Part shown: positions 56,182 through 64,000 of the stretch, piece by piece
How positions within the stretch are numbered: position 1 is the first letter of the stretch
Layout: each line of letters begins with the position of its first letter
NCBI RefSeq assembly: GCF_000165485.1
Contig: NC_014623.1
Coordinates: 7,210,893-7,274,892, forward strand
DNA: 64,000 nucleotides
Origin: Stigmatella aurantiaca DW4/3-1
Lineage (GTDB): Bacteria > Myxococcota > Myxococcia > Myxococcales > Myxococcaceae
Direction: 5' to 3'
Translations under genes and position numbers: made by a program
Notes under the pieces: generated by a model
What the model was told of the DNA's origin: nothing
Databases searched by the model: none
What the model saw: the letters and a program-made list of their open reading frames with translations, nothing else

Positions 56182-58038
56182 CTACTTCAAGGAATCCAGG
56201 TACGGGCGGTGACTGTTCGTGAACTCAAAATTCGCGAACGCATCCCAGTTCACCGACCAGGACATCAGCCCCCGGAAGCCCTTGTTGTTGGCCGGGTTGC
56301 TGCGCAGGGTATAGGACCCGATCGAGGTCCCCTTGACCAGGGCGTTCACCGCCTTCTGCACCTCGGCGGGAGCGGTATAGCCACCACCCGCGTTCACGTT
56401 GGCCGGCAAGCCGATGGCCACCTGATCCGGACGCAGCGCGGGGAAGATGCTGTTGGGGTTCTTGGCGACCGGGAAGCCCGCCAGCAACATGTCCGTCATC
56501 GCCACGTGGAAGTCCGCGTTCCCCATGCTGTGGTACTGATCATCCAGGCCGGTGATCGGCCCCGAGTTGTAATCCTGCACCTGCAGCCAGCTGAGGATGT
56601 CGCGCACCGCGTAGATGACCGGCAGGTAGGCCCCCGCCCGGTTGTCGCAGGAGATGCAGCTGCCGCCGTAGAAGGAGTAGCCCAGCTGGACGAAGAACGT
56701 CTCGGGCGCCATGGTGAGCAGGAACTTCGCGCCGAAGCGCTCACGCAGGGCCCGGATGGCGGCGATGAGGTTCGTGACTACCGGCGTCCTCGGGTTCTTG
56801 AAGTCCGCATCCCCCGCATCGAGGGACAGCGAGTGGCCCTCGAAATCGATGTCCATGCCATCAAACCCATACTTCTCGATGATGGCGCCCATCGAGTTGA
56901 CGAAGGCCGTCCGGGACGTGGCGTTCTCCAGGCGGACCTGTCCGTTGGCCCCGCCGATGGAGATGATCACCTTCTTGCCCTGGCTCTGAAGGTAGGCAAC
57001 GTCCGCCTTGAAGTCCGCGTCGGTGTAACTGTACGGCGTGAAGCCAATCGTCCCACCCGTGGCGCCATTCGTCGGCTCGGCGAAGGAGATGTTGATGACG
57101 TCCCACTTGGGGGACACATTGCGCAGGCGGATGAAGCCCGAGCCATTGTCGAAGTTGTGCCAATAGCCCACGAGAATCTTGCTGGGCACATCCCCCGAGG
57201 GAGCAGGCTGCGTCTTGACGCTAAGCGCAGCGCTGGCCGCGGAACGGTTCCCGGCCGCATCCCGGGCCTTCACCGTGAAGCTGTAGGAGGTGTTGGCCGC
57301 AAGCCCGGACACCGTCACGCTCGTGGCGCCCGTGGTGGTGGCCGCCGCGGTGGCCGAACCGCCGATGAAGACCTCGTAGCCCGTCACCCCCACGTTGTCC
57401 GTGGAGGCATTCCACGCCAGCGACACGCTGCTGCTGGCCGTCCCCGTGGAGCGCAGGCTCGCGGGGACCGTCGGCGCTTGCGTGTCCGTGCTGGGCGGAT
57501 TCGTCGTCACGCTGAAGGCCGAGCTGGCCGCGGAACGGTTCCCGGCCGCATCCCGGGCCTTCACCGTGAAGGTATACGTGGTGTTGGCATTCAGTCCGGA
57601 CACCGTCACGCTCGTGGCGCCCGTGGTGGTGGCCGCCGCGGTGGCCGAACCGCCGATGAAGACCTCGTAGCCCGTCACCCCCACGTTGTCCGTGGAGGCA
57701 TTCCAGGTCAGGGAGACGCTGTTGGCCGTCTTCCCCGAGGACGTCAGCCCCGTCGGCGCGGTGGGCGCCTGGACATCGACGGACCCCGTCTTCTCCAGCC
57801 ACAGGGCAGGAACGTTGGGCGGCTCCCACCCTGGCAGAGACTGGTGCGACTGGCGGCAGTCGTATCCCTTGCCGCCATACGTGACGCTGTCCCCCACCAC
57901 GTAGTTGACATACGCCGCCCATGCGCCGCGATCCGCCGCGAACGCCAGCGAGGGGAGGAGATTCACCAGGAGGGCCAAGACCGCCACCCCTGCGAACAAC
58001 TTCTGACCTTGTGTCCGGGCTACTCCGTACTGGCTCAT
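56182..58038 (-). CDS. Secreted GH18 chitinase with carbohydrate-binding and two FN3 domains
   Basis: A 618-residue secreted chitinase. Signal peptide (QKLFAGVAVLALLVNLLPSLAFA), a CBM5/12-type chitin-binding part (about 35-80, AAYVNYVVGDSVTYGGKGY), two almost identical fibronectin type III repeats (about 90-180 and 187-277), and a GH18 catalytic domain from about 285. The catalytic DxxDxDxE motif is intact in FDGMDIDFEGH. SKILVGYWHNF and the final FRGLMSWSVNWD are typical. The ATG at 58038 has GAGGGAG upstream; the frame is open a little further. The product degrades chitin during fungal predation or nutrient recovery. Confidence 0.92.
   Translation of the reverse strand: MSQYGVARTQGQKLFAGVAVLALLVNLLPSLAFAADRGAWAAYVNYVVGDSVTYGGKGYDCRQSHQSLPGWEPPNVPALWLEKTGSVDVQAPTAPTGLTSSGKTANSVSLTWNASTDNVGVTGYEVFIGGSATAAATTTGATSVTVSGLNANTTYTFTVKARDAAGNRSAASSAFSVTTNPPSTDTQAPTVPASLRSTGTASSSVSLAWNASTDNVGVTGYEVFIGGSATAAATTTGATSVTVSGLAANTSYSFTVKARDAAGNRSAASAALSVKTQPAPSGDVPSKILVGYWHNFDNGSGFIRLRNVSPKWDVINISFAEPTNGATGGTIGFTPYSYTDADFKADVAYLQSQGKKVIISIGGANGQVRLENATSRTAFVNSMGAIIEKYGFDGMDIDFEGHSLSLDAGDADFKNPRTPVVTNLIAAIRALRERFGAKFLLTMAPETFFVQLGYSFYGGSCISCDNRAGAYLPVIYAVRDILSWLQVQDYNSGPITGLDDQYHSMGNADFHVAMTDMLLAGFPVAKNPNSIFPALRPDQVAIGLPANVNAGGGYTAPAEVQKAVNALVKGTSIGSYTLRSNPANNKGFRGLMSWSVNWDAFANFEFTNSHRPYLDSLK
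57231..57414. repeat. FN3 DNA repeat copy in the chitinase gene (lower coordinates)
   Basis: Segments 57231-57280 and 57306-57414 recur 291 bp further on, essentially identical, giving two 97-codon FN3 units. The near-identity in DNA shows a recent duplication or gene conversion. Confidence 0.85.
57522..57705. repeat. FN3 DNA repeat copy in the chitinase gene (higher coordinates)
   Basis: Partner of the repeat at 57231-57414, offset by exactly 291 bp. The two differ mainly between the identical blocks, where the encoded loop changes from ANTS to NANT. Confidence 0.85.
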
Positions 58039-58099
58039 CAAGACTCCCTCGGGAAAGCCTTGATAGATGGAAGAGCCCAATTTTTCGGGTCAACTCTGC

Positions 58100-58753
58100 T
58101 TACCGGGGGATATCTGTCGGGCGCTGTAAGCCTGGGCCCACTTTAAAAAAGAGCGGGGAAGCAAACAGTCCCACCTGCCCGAGGCCCGGCCACGACTCCC
58201 GCCCGCCGGATTCCGCCCAGATCTCCTCCGAAGCCCGCTTCGAGGACAGGAGGAGGGGTCCATCCAAGGCGCGCTCGTACACCCTGTCCCAATCCGGAAT
58301 GAGGCTTCCAACGAATGCGCCCAGCCCGCCGATCACGAGGGCCCCTCCCGCCCCGATCAACCCACCCCACGGAAGGCATCCCTCCGACGAGGAACCGTCA
58401 TCGAGCAGGCAGAAGAACATGCCCAGAAATGCGCCTGCGGACAGACCCACCGCAGACCCAACGGCGGCCCCCATTCCCACCTGGCGTCCCCGGACGTAAA
58501 CCTCCTGGACACCGGACAGCTGAAAAGGGGCGGGGCTGAACTCGGACACGCCGATGTCGAGGGTGAGGGACTGGGCGCTCATCTCCAGCAACCGGCCCTC
58601 CATGAAACCATTCTCGCCCACCAGCAAGACGGGCGCCCCCAACGCGCCCTCCACGGCACGGGATGCCTTGGAGGGCGCGTCCGCTGCCAAAGGCGGCTCA
58701 GCGCGCCCCGCGGTCCCCACCAAGAGACAAACCAGCATGAACGCGATGCGCAT
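58100..58753 (-). CDS. Secreted or membrane protein with glycine-zipper-like segments, unknown
   Basis: A 217-residue protein with a signal peptide (RIAFMLVCLLVGTAGRA). Two Gly/Ala-rich hydrophobic segments (GMGAAVGSAVGLSAGAFLG and GGLIGAGGALVIGGLGAFVG) resemble glycine-zipper regions of outer-envelope proteins. The N-terminal part has a beta-rich VLLVGENGFMEGRLLEM pattern. No family recognised. Divergent from the PepSY gene. Confidence 0.7.
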   Translation of the reverse strand: MRIAFMLVCLLVGTAGRAEPPLAADAPSKASRAVEGALGAPVLLVGENGFMEGRLLEMSAQSLTLDIGVSEFSPAPFQLSGVQEVYVRGRQVGMGAAVGSAVGLSAGAFLGMFFCLLDDGSSSEGCLPWGGLIGAGGALVIGGLGAFVGSLIPDWDRVYERALDGPLLLSSKRASEEIWAESGGRESWPGLGQVGLFASPLFFKVGPGLQRPTDIPR

Positions 58754-58904
58754 GGGCGTCTCCAGGGGGTTGTCTCCTCAGGCAAAAGGGCCTGAGCGAA
58801 TCCTGCGCAGGGCAGAACGGACGCCCTCGGGGATCTTCCCTCCCGAATGCGATTTCATTCCCCCCGCCCCTATCCGCGCCGCTCCCCACCACATTACCAA
58901 ACCG

Positions 58905-58910
58905 TATAGT
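58905..58910 (+). promoter_or_regulatory. Candidate -10 element upstream of the PepSY gene
   Basis: TATAGT lies about 90 bases before the PepSY start in a stretch of lower GC. No matching -35 is evident, so this is weak. Confidence 0.25.
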
Positions 58911-58997
58911 TCCCGAAAAAACCCAGCAATCCACGGTGTGCATGATGGAAGCTGTCTGGGCATGGAGCCCGGACGCTTCGCGGAGCTGGAGAGACCC

Positions 58998-59300
58998 ATG
59001 TCACGACTGAACAACGCCTTCGCCGCCCTCGCCCTCATGACCGGACTGGCGGGAGGAACCGCACTCGCCTCGGATGCGGACGAAATCAAGATGCTCGCCC
59101 AGACGAAGATCACCTTGCAGCAGGCGATCGAGCTGGCCCAGCAGCACCAGGGAGGCCAGGCCTTCGAAGCCTCCATCGACGATGACAGCTTCAAGCCGGT
59201 CTACGAGGTCAGCGTCGTCAAGGACAACCGCGTCTACGACGTCTGGGTCGACGGGGTGGAGGGCAAGGTGCTGGGCGCCCGTGAGGACCGGAAGCACTGA
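58998..59300 (+). CDS. Small secreted PepSY-domain protein
   Basis: A 100-residue exported protein: signal peptide (RLNNAFAALALMTGLAGGTALA, shortened here), then a PepSY domain (TLQQAIELAQQHQGGQAFEAS, VYEVSVVKDNRVYDVWVDG). PepSY proteins are often found beside two-component systems and may bind metals or inhibit proteases. The ATG at 58998 has GGAGAG 4-5 bases upstream. The response regulator and kinase follow, so they may form one unit. Confidence 0.85.
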   Translation: MSRLNNAFAALALMTGLAGGTALASDADEIKMLAQTKITLQQAIELAQQHQGGQAFEASIDDDSFKPVYEVSVVKDNRVYDVWVDGVEGKVLGAREDRKH

Positions 59301-59374
59301 GCCGCGGCGGCGCGCGGGGCCAGAGGGGCATGGCCCCCGTCTGGCTCCCCCGGCCGCCTCCGTGGGAGAATGGC

Positions 59375-60052
59375 TTGCGCATTTTGCTGATCGAGGACGA
59401 CGCGCAGACGGCGGAGTATGTGCGCCGGGGCCTGACCGAGCTCGGGCAGCTCGTCGACCATGCCCAGGACGGCCAGGAAGGCCTGCTCATGGCGACAGGC
59501 GGCCACTACGACGTGCTGGTCATCGACCGGATGCTGCCGAAGCTCGATGGGCTGACCCTGCTGCGGATGCTGCGCGAGGCGCACATCCGGACGCCCACGC
59601 TGTTTCTCACCGCCATGGGCAGCATCGATGACCGGGTGAAGGGGCTGGAATCCGGCGGGGACGATTACCTGGTGAAGCCCTTTGCCTTCTCCGAGTTGTA
59701 CGCCCGCATCTGCTCATTGGGACGCCGCCCTCCCCTTCAAGACGTCCAGACGGTCTTCACGCTCGCCGATCTGGAGATGGATCTCATCAAGCGGACGGTG
59801 ACGCGCTCCGGGAAGACCCTCGACTTGCAGCCCACGGAGTTCCGGCTGCTGGAATACCTGCTGCGCCATGCCGGGCGGGCCGTCACGCGCACGATGCTGC
59901 TGGAGCACGTCTGGAACTTCCATTTCGATCCGAAGACCAACATCGTCGAGACGCACATCAGCCGCCTGCGGGCCAAGCTGGACCGTGGCTTCACCCCGGA
60001 GCTGATCCACACGGTCCGTGGGGTGGGATACAAAATCGATGTGGCGTCCTAG
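59375..60052 (+). CDS. OmpR-family response regulator
   Basis: A 225-residue DNA-binding response regulator. Receiver domain with Asp51 in VLVIDRMLP and LVKPFAF, and a winged helix-turn-helix (LQPTEFRLLEYLLRH, ETHISRLRAKLDR, VRGVGYKID). I chose the TTG at 59375 because GGGAGA is 6 bases upstream and it begins exactly at RILLIEDD; an ATG at 59330 would add 15 residues. It overlaps the kinase by 14 bases. Confidence 0.9.
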   Translation: MRILLIEDDAQTAEYVRRGLTELGQLVDHAQDGQEGLLMATGGHYDVLVIDRMLPKLDGLTLLRMLREAHIRTPTLFLTAMGSIDDRVKGLESGGDDYLVKPFAFSELYARICSLGRRPPLQDVQTVFTLADLEMDLIKRTVTRSGKTLDLQPTEFRLLEYLLRHAGRAVTRTMLLEHVWNFHFDPKTNIVETHISRLRAKLDRGFTPELIHTVRGVGYKIDVAS

Positions 60053-61424
60053 GGTCCTGCGGACGGCGAACTTCCGCCTCGCCCTGAGCTATGCCGCCGT
60101 TTTCAGCCTGTCCGTCTTCCTCCTCGGGGTGATCGTCTTCTTCGGGGTCCGCTCATCGCTCGAGCAGCAGCTGCGCGGCCAGGTCGAGGCGGAACTCCGC
60201 CAGCTCATGGTGGACTACCGCGACGATGGACTGGAGGAGCTCCGGCATGACATCCGCGAGCGCATCGAGGCCAACCCCGCCAGACGGCTGTACTACGCCA
60301 TGCAGAGCCCGGACGGCCGCGTGGTCTTCGACCGGCTGCCGTCCATTCCCACCCCCGACGGCTGGCACCGCGTGAGGGCCCCCTCTCGGGGCGATCGAGA
60401 CGCGGACATCCCCGTCCTGCTCCAGGCCCTCACGCTCGACGGTGGATACAAGCTGGCGGTGGCGGCAGATCTGGCCCCCCTCCAGGACGCCGAGCGGGCC
60501 ATCCTCCGTGCCTTCGGCTGGGCCTTCCTGTTCACCCTGCTGGCGGGAGCCATCGGCGGGCTGTGGATTGGCCAGCGCTTCCTCTCCCAGGTTGACGCCA
60601 TCACCCGGGTGGCGGATCGGATTGGCCAAGGAGACGTGAAGGACCGTCTCCCCTTCCGGGGAACGGGCGATGACCTGGATCAGCTCGCCGCGGTCATCAA
60701 CCGCATGCTGGACCGCATCCAGCGGCTCCTGGAAAGCGTGCAGCAGGTGAGCACGAGCATCGCGCACGATCTGCGGACACCGCTCGGCCACCTGAGACAG
60801 ACGTTGGAGGCAATGCGCCAAGAGACCGGCTCCCCGGAGCGGATGGACGCGCTGCGGGAGGAAGCCTTGCAGCAACTGGATGCCACGCTGGAGACGTTCA
60901 CCGCCTTGCTGCGCATCGCCGAGGTGGAGTCCGGCTCACGAAAGGGGGGCTTCGAGCGCCTTTGCCTCTCCGAGGTGCTGGAGAACCTGGTGGAGGCCTA
61001 CCGGCCCGTGGCCGAAGACCATGGCCAGCGCTTGACGGCGAGCATCTGCCCGAAGCTCTTCATCCAGGGCGACCGCAGCCTGCTGGCACAGCTCTTCGCC
61101 AACTTGGTGGAGAACGCCTTGCGTCACAGCGGCCGGGGCAGTGCGATTCATCTCGGGCTGGAAGCAGGAGCCGACGGAGGATTCACGGTCACCGTGTCCG
61201 ATACGGGACCCGGAATCCCAAGCACGGAGTACGAGAACGTCTTCAAGCCTTTCTACCGTTTGGACAAAAGCCGCACAGGAAAAGGCAGTGGGTTGGGAAT
61301 GAGCTTGGTCGCAGCCATCGCGGGGCTCCACACCCTGTCCATCACGCTCGAGGACAACGCACCCGGCTTGAAGGTACGCCTCCAGGGACACTCCACACCT
61401 CACCCTCCGCCTGCGGCGGGTTGA
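60039..61424 (+). CDS. Membrane sensor histidine kinase
   Basis: A 461-residue sensor kinase with two spans (about 16-36 and 158-178), a periplasmic sensor domain between them, HAMP (about 180-232), His243 in SIAHDLRTPLGHL, and ATP boxes NLVENALRHS, DTGPGIPS and GSGLGMSLVAAI. It is the QseC/CusS/PmrB-like type, common for metal, antimicrobial-peptide or envelope stress. The ATG at 60039 overlaps the response-regulator gene. Partner of that regulator; PepSY protein upstream may be a target or accessory. Confidence 0.92.
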   Translation: MWRPRVLRTANFRLALSYAAVFSLSVFLLGVIVFFGVRSSLEQQLRGQVEAELRQLMVDYRDDGLEELRHDIRERIEANPARRLYYAMQSPDGRVVFDRLPSIPTPDGWHRVRAPSRGDRDADIPVLLQALTLDGGYKLAVAADLAPLQDAERAILRAFGWAFLFTLLAGAIGGLWIGQRFLSQVDAITRVADRIGQGDVKDRLPFRGTGDDLDQLAAVINRMLDRIQRLLESVQQVSTSIAHDLRTPLGHLRQTLEAMRQETGSPERMDALREEALQQLDATLETFTALLRIAEVESGSRKGGFERLCLSEVLENLVEAYRPVAEDHGQRLTASICPKLFIQGDRSLLAQLFANLVENALRHSGRGSAIHLGLEAGADGGFTVTVSDTGPGIPSTEYENVFKPFYRLDKSRTGKGSGLGMSLVAAIAGLHTLSITLEDNAPGLKVRLQGHSTPHPPPAAG

Positions 61425-61438
61425 AGTACCCTGGAGCC

Positions 61439-63364
61439 ATGGTTGACCCACTGCCGCCTTTTCGCTGTGTCCCCCCCCGTGAGCCGTACCGCCGCACGGG
61501 GCGCCTGGGTGTGCTTTTCGCCAGCCTCGCCACGCTTGCCTCGGGGTGTCAGGGCAACGGTGAGGAGGCACTGAGCGCGCCGCAGGCGGATGAAATGACC
61601 GCCCGGTCCGCCGCCCTGGAGGCGCCCCGGGGCAACACCCTGTATGGGTCCTGGAGCAGCTCAGGGGGCCCTGTTCCTTCCAGCGCTGGCAACCGGCGGT
61701 TTCTCGTGGAGTACACCGGTGCAACGGGCCCAGTGACCTTCGAACTCGACGCGAGCGCCAATCCTTCGCTCTACCTGCTGAATGCCAACGGGCAGGTGGT
61801 GCAGGAGGCCCACAGTGGGACGGGCACCCAGGCCCGTATCTCCCTCTCCCTGGCGCCGGGGAACTACACGCTGGTGGCGGCAACCACGGTGGCGGGACGG
61901 ACGGGAGAGTTCACGCTCCGCTCGGACAAGGCCCTGCTGCGCTATCCGCAACGCCTCTGGGTCAAGGCGGCCACTCAGTTCCATTGGATCTATGACGACG
62001 CGGGGACGGGCGCCGATAACGATGTCTCCATCTGGCGGCCCAACCTCAGCCAGATGCCCGGCTACGTCTCGCTGGGGGATGTGGCCATGCCCTCCCATGG
62101 ACAGCCCCCCCGGACGGCCTTCGTGGTCTCCGGCGAAGGCGACCTGCTGGCGCGCCCCATCGGCTACACCTGGATCTGGAGCGATTGGGGCTCCGGCGGA
62201 ACACACGACGTCTCCTTCTGGGCGCCGGTGGCACCTTCCGGCTACACCTGCCTGGGCTCGGTCGCCGTGCAGGGCTACAGCGCGCCCTCTCCGGAGCTCA
62301 TCCGGTGCGTCAAAAGTGAATACGTGCTCCAGGCCAGCAGTGGCTGGGTGTGGAACGACAGCGGCTCTGGCGCGGATTACGACATCGCCCTCTGGCAGGC
62401 GAACCCCCGGGACCACCGGAGTCTGGGCGCGTCCACGTTGGTCGCGCAGGGACACCATGGAAACCCGGAGGCCGGGCGCTTCTGGGCCCTCAACAAGAGC
62501 GCGACCGCCCACCCGGAGCTTCAAGGGACCCCGGTCGATGCCACCACGGCGCTTCAGTACGCGCCCCGCATTTGGCTCCATCACGAGGAGTATTACTTCC
62601 CGTCCTCGGTCGAGTTCTTCCTCCCCAACGTGCACGAGGCCCAGGGCTACCTGGTGACGAACCAGCCGCTTGGCTGCGACTCCTGCACGGATCCCCAGTT
62701 TCTCGATGGCCAGCGGCCCGATCAGACCCACGTGCCCGCGTATGCGCAGATCGTCATCCGGACCCAGGGAGGCGTTCCCACGAACATCACGGACGTCATC
62801 TACTGGAGCTTCTACCCGTACAACAATGGCAAGCGGGTGTGCATCGGCTGGTACACGAGCCTGGGCTGCGTGGGCGCCTACTCCACCTTCGGAAACCACG
62901 TGGGCGACTGGGAGCACCTGACGGTGCGCTTCGTCGATGGCCGTCCCTCGCAGGTGTACATGAGCCAGCATGCCAACGGGCAGACCTTCACCTTCGGGGA
63001 CAAGGCGGTGGCCCTCGACGGCTGGCATCCCGAGGCCTACTCGGCGAAGGGCTCGCACGGCCTCTATCCGGATGCCGCGCGGCACACCTACGAGACCCTC
63101 TTCAATGGTGACACCCTCAACGATGACACCAGCCGGGGCATTGCCTGGAACACCTGGGACAGGCCGGTCATCTTCACCTGGCAGCCCCTGGGCACCTTCA
63201 CCGGGAGCCTCTCCTGGCTCAACATCCCGAGCGATTGGGGCAACCCCGCCTCGGGCTGCGACAACATCATCTCCGAGCAGTCAGGCCAGTGCGTGCTCAA
63301 CAGCGGCCCCACGGCGCCGCTCAAGAAGGGCTTCGCCAGCCCGAGCGCCATGACGTTGGAGTGA
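61439..63364 (+). CDS. Secreted Vps62-related (DUF946-like) protein
   Basis: A 641-residue exported protein. The N-terminus is a signal peptide or lipoprotein signal (LASLATLASGC-like, with Cys about residue 37). Next is a beta-sandwich of about 100 residues (VTFELDASANPSLYLLNANG), then repeated Vps62/DUF946-type modules (DNDVSIWRP then GYVSLGDVA; THDVSFWAP then GYTCLGSVA; ADYDIALWQ), and a C-terminal region with ITDVIYWSFYPYN and GDWEHLTVRFVDG, typical of Vps62 proteins. Function unknown; related proteins are found in fungi and myxobacteria. It follows the kinase by 14 bases. ATG at 61439 has GGAG upstream. Confidence 0.78.
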   Translation: MVDPLPPFRCVPPREPYRRTGRLGVLFASLATLASGCQGNGEEALSAPQADEMTARSAALEAPRGNTLYGSWSSSGGPVPSSAGNRRFLVEYTGATGPVTFELDASANPSLYLLNANGQVVQEAHSGTGTQARISLSLAPGNYTLVAATTVAGRTGEFTLRSDKALLRYPQRLWVKAATQFHWIYDDAGTGADNDVSIWRPNLSQMPGYVSLGDVAMPSHGQPPRTAFVVSGEGDLLARPIGYTWIWSDWGSGGTHDVSFWAPVAPSGYTCLGSVAVQGYSAPSPELIRCVKSEYVLQASSGWVWNDSGSGADYDIALWQANPRDHRSLGASTLVAQGHHGNPEAGRFWALNKSATAHPELQGTPVDATTALQYAPRIWLHHEEYYFPSSVEFFLPNVHEAQGYLVTNQPLGCDSCTDPQFLDGQRPDQTHVPAYAQIVIRTQGGVPTNITDVIYWSFYPYNNGKRVCIGWYTSLGCVGAYSTFGNHVGDWEHLTVRFVDGRPSQVYMSQHANGQTFTFGDKAVALDGWHPEAYSAKGSHGLYPDAARHTYETLFNGDTLNDDTSRGIAWNTWDRPVIFTWQPLGTFTGSLSWLNIPSDWGNPASGCDNIISEQSGQCVLNSGPTAPLKKGFASPSAMTLE

Positions 63365-63381
63365 GACGTTGGCGTGAAATG

Positions 63382-63416
63382 AAAAGGGAGGCAGCCTTGC
63401 CGGCCGCCTCCCCTTT
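63382..63416. terminator. Bidirectional terminator between Vps62-like gene and thiolase
   Basis: An inverted repeat (AAAAGGGAGGCAGCC, loop TTGCC, then GGCCGCCTCCCCTTT with mismatch near the loop) with A- and T-runs at the ends can terminate both convergent transcripts. Confidence 0.78.
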
Positions 63417-63439
63417 CCAGTCCTACAGCGCTGCTGGGA

Positions 63440-64000
63440 TTACTTCGCCAGCTCGATGAGCGCCGCGGCGCCCATGCCGCCACCAATGCACATGCTGACG
63501 ACGCCGTAACGGCCGTTGCGGCGCTTCAGCTCGTACAGGAGCGTGCCCACCATGCGCGCACCGGACACACCCAGCGGGTGGCCCAGGGCGATGGCGCCCC
63601 CGTTCGGGTTCGCCTTGTCCAGCGGGATGCCCAGCTCCCGCAGGCAGTACAGCGCCTGCGCCGCGAAGGCCTCGTTCAGCTCGAAGACGTCGATGTCCTC
63701 CACCTTGAGCTTGTTGCGCGCCAGGAGCTTCCTCACCGCCGGAACGGGGCCAATCCCCATGATGTCCGGGGGCACGCCCGCCACCTGGAAGTCCAGGAAG
63801 TAGCCCAGCGGCTTCACCCCGAGCTCCTTCGCCTTCTCCTCGCTCATCACCACCGCGGCGGCCGCGCCGTCCGTCAGCGGCGAGGCGTTGCCCGCCGTCA
63901 CCACGCCCTTGGGGTTGAAGGCCGGCCGCAGCTTCGCCAGCCCCTCCGCCGTCGTCTCCGGGCGCAGGATGGTGTCGAACGTCACCGTCACCTGCTTCGC
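63440..64000 (-). CDS. Thiolase (acetyl-CoA C-acyltransferase), 5' end outside window
   Basis: C-terminal 186 residues of a thiolase; the gene continues beyond the window. Visible are [33 protein letters not shown], the active-site His in [19 protein letters not shown], and the catalytic Cys in [15 protein letters not shown]. The frame is open at base 64000. Degradative (FadA-type) versus biosynthetic (PhbA/AtoB-type) cannot be settled without the rest. Confidence 0.93.
   Translation of the reverse strand, partial: AKQVTVTFDTILRPETTAEGLAKLRPAFNPKGVVTAGNASPLTDGAAAAVVMSEEKAKELGVKPLGYFLDFQVAGVPPDIMGIGPVPAVRKLLARNKLKVEDIDVFELNEAFAAQALYCLRELGIPLDKANPNGGAIALGHPLGVSGARMVGTLLYELKRRNGRYGVVSMCIGGGMGAAALIELAK

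Noticed and set aside
57231-57705. CRISPR or transposon explanation for the direct repeats
   Set aside because: The repeats are in frame, 291 bp apart and encode FN3 domains. No spacers or terminal inverted repeats were seen.
56209-58146. 645-residue plus-strand frame opposite the chitinase
   Set aside because: It reads repetitive Arg/Gly/His-rich sequence, the mirror of the FN3 repeats and catalytic domain; not a gene.
1-64000. tRNA, rRNA, riboswitch, insertion sequence or prophage
   Set aside because: No tRNA cloverleaf, transposase, integrase, TPP-type leader or phage structural gene was recognised. A covariance-model scan would be needed to exclude small RNAs.

Overview
The window is about 64 kb of GC-rich chromosome from a myxobacterium, most likely suborder Cystobacterineae (Stigmatella, Cystobacter, Archangium or Myxococcus-like). 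The strongest evidence is a complete mrpA-mrpB-mrpC developmental regulatory locus. Supporting evidence is a Myxococcales-type sigma factor, many Ser/Thr kinases, NtrC-like regulators and secreted lytic proteins. Genus is not resolved by eye. No tRNA, rRNA, CRISPR array, insertion sequence or prophage was recognised.

Layout. 1-4.8 kb: end of rplI, dnaB, a ThiD-like kinase, a C26 glutamine amidotransferase and a small coupled operon (acidic protein, DUF1844 protein, membrane protein). 4.8-10.6 kb: acyltransferase, FHA protein, glutathione-dependent formaldehyde detoxification pair (adhC-fghA), sirtuin, dienelactone hydrolase and an unknown gene. 10.7-13.3 kb: clpB. 13.4-19.7 kb: a sigma factor divergent from a giant fusion protein (anti-sigma-like zinc motif, Ser/Thr kinase, STAND NTPase, membrane span, PEGA, formylglycine-generating-like domain), followed by a secreted ADYC-domain protein. 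19.7-28 kb: argR divergent from a tightly coupled arginine operon of the N-acetylcitrulline type, which contains an unrecognised P-loop NTPase. 28-30.4 kb: hisN-like phosphatase, membrane protein, truA. 30.4-36.4 kb: an AT-richer block on the minus strand (hflC, hflK, an MFS protein with an extra C-terminal domain, DUF1993, fatty-acid hydroxylase) that looks accessory. 36.4-42.3 kb: Ser/Thr kinase with a ribbon-helix-helix-like tail, rRNA methyltransferase, amidohydrolase, STT3-like membrane glycosyltransferase. 42.3-46.3 kb: Flp-type pilin divergent from mrpA-mrpB, then mrpC behind a good sigma-54 promoter and a tandem enhancer. 46.5-52 kb: membrane MutS-like ATPase, chemoreceptor, and methionine-salvage genes mtnB-mtnD-mtnC. 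52-64 kb: stand-alone nuoM, an OprP/O-like porin with two paired operators, SBF-like transporter, GH18 chitinase, a PepSY/response-regulator/sensor-kinase set, a Vps62-like secreted protein, and the end of a thiolase running off the window.

How genes work together. MrpA and MrpB should control mrpC through the sigma-54 promoter in front of it. ArgR probably represses itself and the arginine operon through TGCAT-rich boxes. The sigma factor and the zinc-motif kinase fusion probably form a sigma/anti-sigma-kinase pair. Adjacent starts and stops in adhC-fghA, the arg genes, hflK-hflC, mtnB-mtnD and the two-component genes point to operons. All functional calls come from reading motifs by eye; no database search or composition calculation was run.
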